A stretch of 64,000 bases of DNA from Rugalucina vietnamica (Eukaryota > Mollusca > Bivalvia > Lucinida > Lucinidae): NCBI GenBank assembly GCA_964017185.1, contig OZ024883.1:46742997-46806996 (forward strand). The letters run 5' to 3'. Below are positions 63,140 to 64,000 of this stretch, in pieces (positions within the stretch are counted from its first letter, which is position 1; every line of letters starts with the position of its first letter). The position numbers and the translations under genes were made by a program. Below the pieces are notes generated by a model that saw only the letters and a program-made list of their open reading frames with translations, had not been told where the DNA came from and made no database searches.

Positions 63140-64000
63140 AACAGCGTACGCCATAGTCGGTCAATATACCCTTCGTATTGCTAAACTTTCTAAAGATTTA
63201 TCGAAGTTTTCTAGCACTTTTTCATGTCCAATCCTTCGAGGGTTAGGGTTAGGGTTAGTGTTAGGGTTAGGGTAAGGGTTAGGGTTAGGGTTAGGGTTAG
63301 GGTTAGGAGTTGGGTTAGGGTTAGGGTGAGGTTAGGGTTAGGGTTAGGGTTAGGGTCAGGGATAGGGTTAGGGTTAGGGTTAGGGTTAGGGTTAGGGGTT
63401 AGGGTTAGCGTGAGGGCTAGGGTAAGAGTAATATACGAAAAGTGATTCATTCAAAGTGATTCGTTGCCAATAGAGTTAGGGTTAGGGTTAGGGTTAGGGT
63501 ATAAGCTGATGTACGAAGATGGGTTAGGGTTAGGGTATAGGAGAGAACCGATGTTGGACAGTTCTGTCCAAAGTGTCCATTGTGGGTTAGGGTAAGAGTA
63601 ATATACGAAAAGTGATTCATTCAAAGTGATTCATTGCCAATAGAGTTAGGGTTAGGGTTAGGGTTAGGGTATAAGCTGATGTGCGAAGATGGGCAACTTG
63701 CCCATCTTTGTTATGATCTGATTGTTTTCTTTCTACATTTTTATTTGTTTCTTTTTCCCCCCTTTCATTTTGTTCTCCTTTATATTATCAATGATGAACC
63801 TTGTCTCAGTTGGGGTCCATTCAGAGATGCTGATCTTTAATATTAAATAACATGAATTCCTACGTAACGTAGGGTTAGGGCTAGGGTTAGGCGCTTGAAA
63901 CACACCTTGTTCGATTATGTGCACTTTCATTCCTCTGGCAACATGTAGCCCTAATGACGCCAATCTCGCTTGTCATTCAGAATTTTCGAAAGCATTGTAT
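63140..64000 (+). repeat. Monomer 43, type A (G subtype), cut by window edge
   Basis: First 861 bp only. A markers with ctgattGtttt. Its block 1 is the longest regular one, with an extra hexamer before ggagttggg. Confidence 0.93.

Larger units (their letters stand above)
1..64000 (+). repeat. Tandem array of ~1.5-kb telomere-repeat-bearing satellite monomers (42 complete + 1 partial)
   Basis: The same 1.5-kb sequence recurs head to tail through the whole window with no break. Starting each unit at the motif aacagcgtacgcc gives 43 starts spaced mostly 1505 or 1511 bp apart. The exceptions are 1499 (three times), 1506, 1512, 1518 and 1335 bp. The 1499/1505/1511 spacing differs by exactly one TTAGGG hexamer per step. 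Copies differ by scattered single bases and hexamer number, and look about 99% identical by eye. All copies have one orientation. Both window edges fall inside the array, so its true length exceeds 64 kb. A subtelomeric or telomere-associated satellite is the best reading; a large interstitial TTAGGG-bearing satellite is the alternative. Confidence 0.98.

Noticed and set aside
1..64000. CRISPR array
   Set aside because: Repeats are 1.5 kb (or 184 bp and 6 bp inside), with no 25-40 bp repeats separated by unique spacers and no cas genes.
1..64000. Ribosomal DNA or other RNA-gene cluster
   Set aside because: I saw no conserved rRNA words, no tRNA A/B boxes with a cloverleaf, and no snRNA-like elements in the monomer. 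The unit is too short for 18S-28S rDNA.
1..64000. Transposon array (non-LTR or rolling-circle)
   Set aside because: No reverse transcriptase, transposase or Rep/helicase coding sequence is present, there are no terminal repeats or target duplications at monomer borders, and the units are strictly head to tail.
1..64000. Bacterial or phage origin of the sequence
   Set aside because: TTAGGG blocks, satellite structure, higher-order repeats and the lack of any coding density all point to a eukaryotic chromosome.

Overview
The window is one uninterrupted tandem array of a satellite-like repeat of about 1.5 kb. It holds 42 complete monomers and one partial monomer in head-to-tail order, and it runs off both edges of the window. 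There is no unique flanking sequence, no recognisable protein-coding gene, no RNA gene and no transposon. The monomers look about 99% identical to one another by eye. Every monomer carries several patches of the telomeric hexamer TTAGGG, always with the G-rich strand on +. This is eukaryotic subtelomeric or telomere-associated satellite DNA. TTAGGG is the telomere motif of vertebrates, cnidarians, molluscs, many other animals, many fungi and some protists. It argues against most insects (TTAGG), most plants (TTTAGGG) and nematodes (TTAGGC). I cannot name the species. If the array is terminal, the chromosome end should lie to the right, because the G-strand runs 5' to 3' toward the terminus.

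Layout of one monomer, in positions of the first unit: (1) 1-101, the end of a 184-bp internal subrepeat plus a 12-bp stub of a further copy; (2) 102-271, a degenerate TTAGGG block with a fixed pattern of variant hexamers; (3) 267-372 and 437-542, a 106-bp direct duplication offset by 170 bp, each copy carrying its own TTAGGG cluster, with a 64-bp spacer; (4) 535-557, a perfect palindrome, then a T/C-rich tract at 570-633; (5) 660-1054, a sequence that is single-copy within the monomer, with two palindromes, a small TTAGGG patch and a 65-codon open frame of doubtful meaning; (6) 1055-1606, three diverged copies of a 184-bp subrepeat, the last passing into the next monomer.

Linked single-base variants sort the monomers into recurring types, named A to F here, with minor variants marked by primes. 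Their order is periodic: A-B-C-D tetramers of about 6.04 kb (units 1-4, 8-11, 39-42), a hexamer A-B'-E-F-C-D of about 9.04 kb (units 22-27) with a shortened relative (12-17), and blocks that lost monomers through hybrid junctions (units 5, 16, 21). This is a higher-order repeat. It shows that amplification and homogenisation acted on multi-monomer blocks as well as on single monomers.

The history read from the sequence is nested: an old 184-bp satellite, addition of telomeric repeats directly after a truncated copy of it, an internal 170-bp duplication, amplification of the 1.5-kb composite, then recent amplification of 4- and 6-monomer blocks with unequal exchange. The main biological question is whether such an array is a passive subtelomere or takes part in chromosome-end maintenance by recombination, as yeast Y' elements and template-for-ALT arrays do. 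That is inference and cannot be settled from sequence alone.
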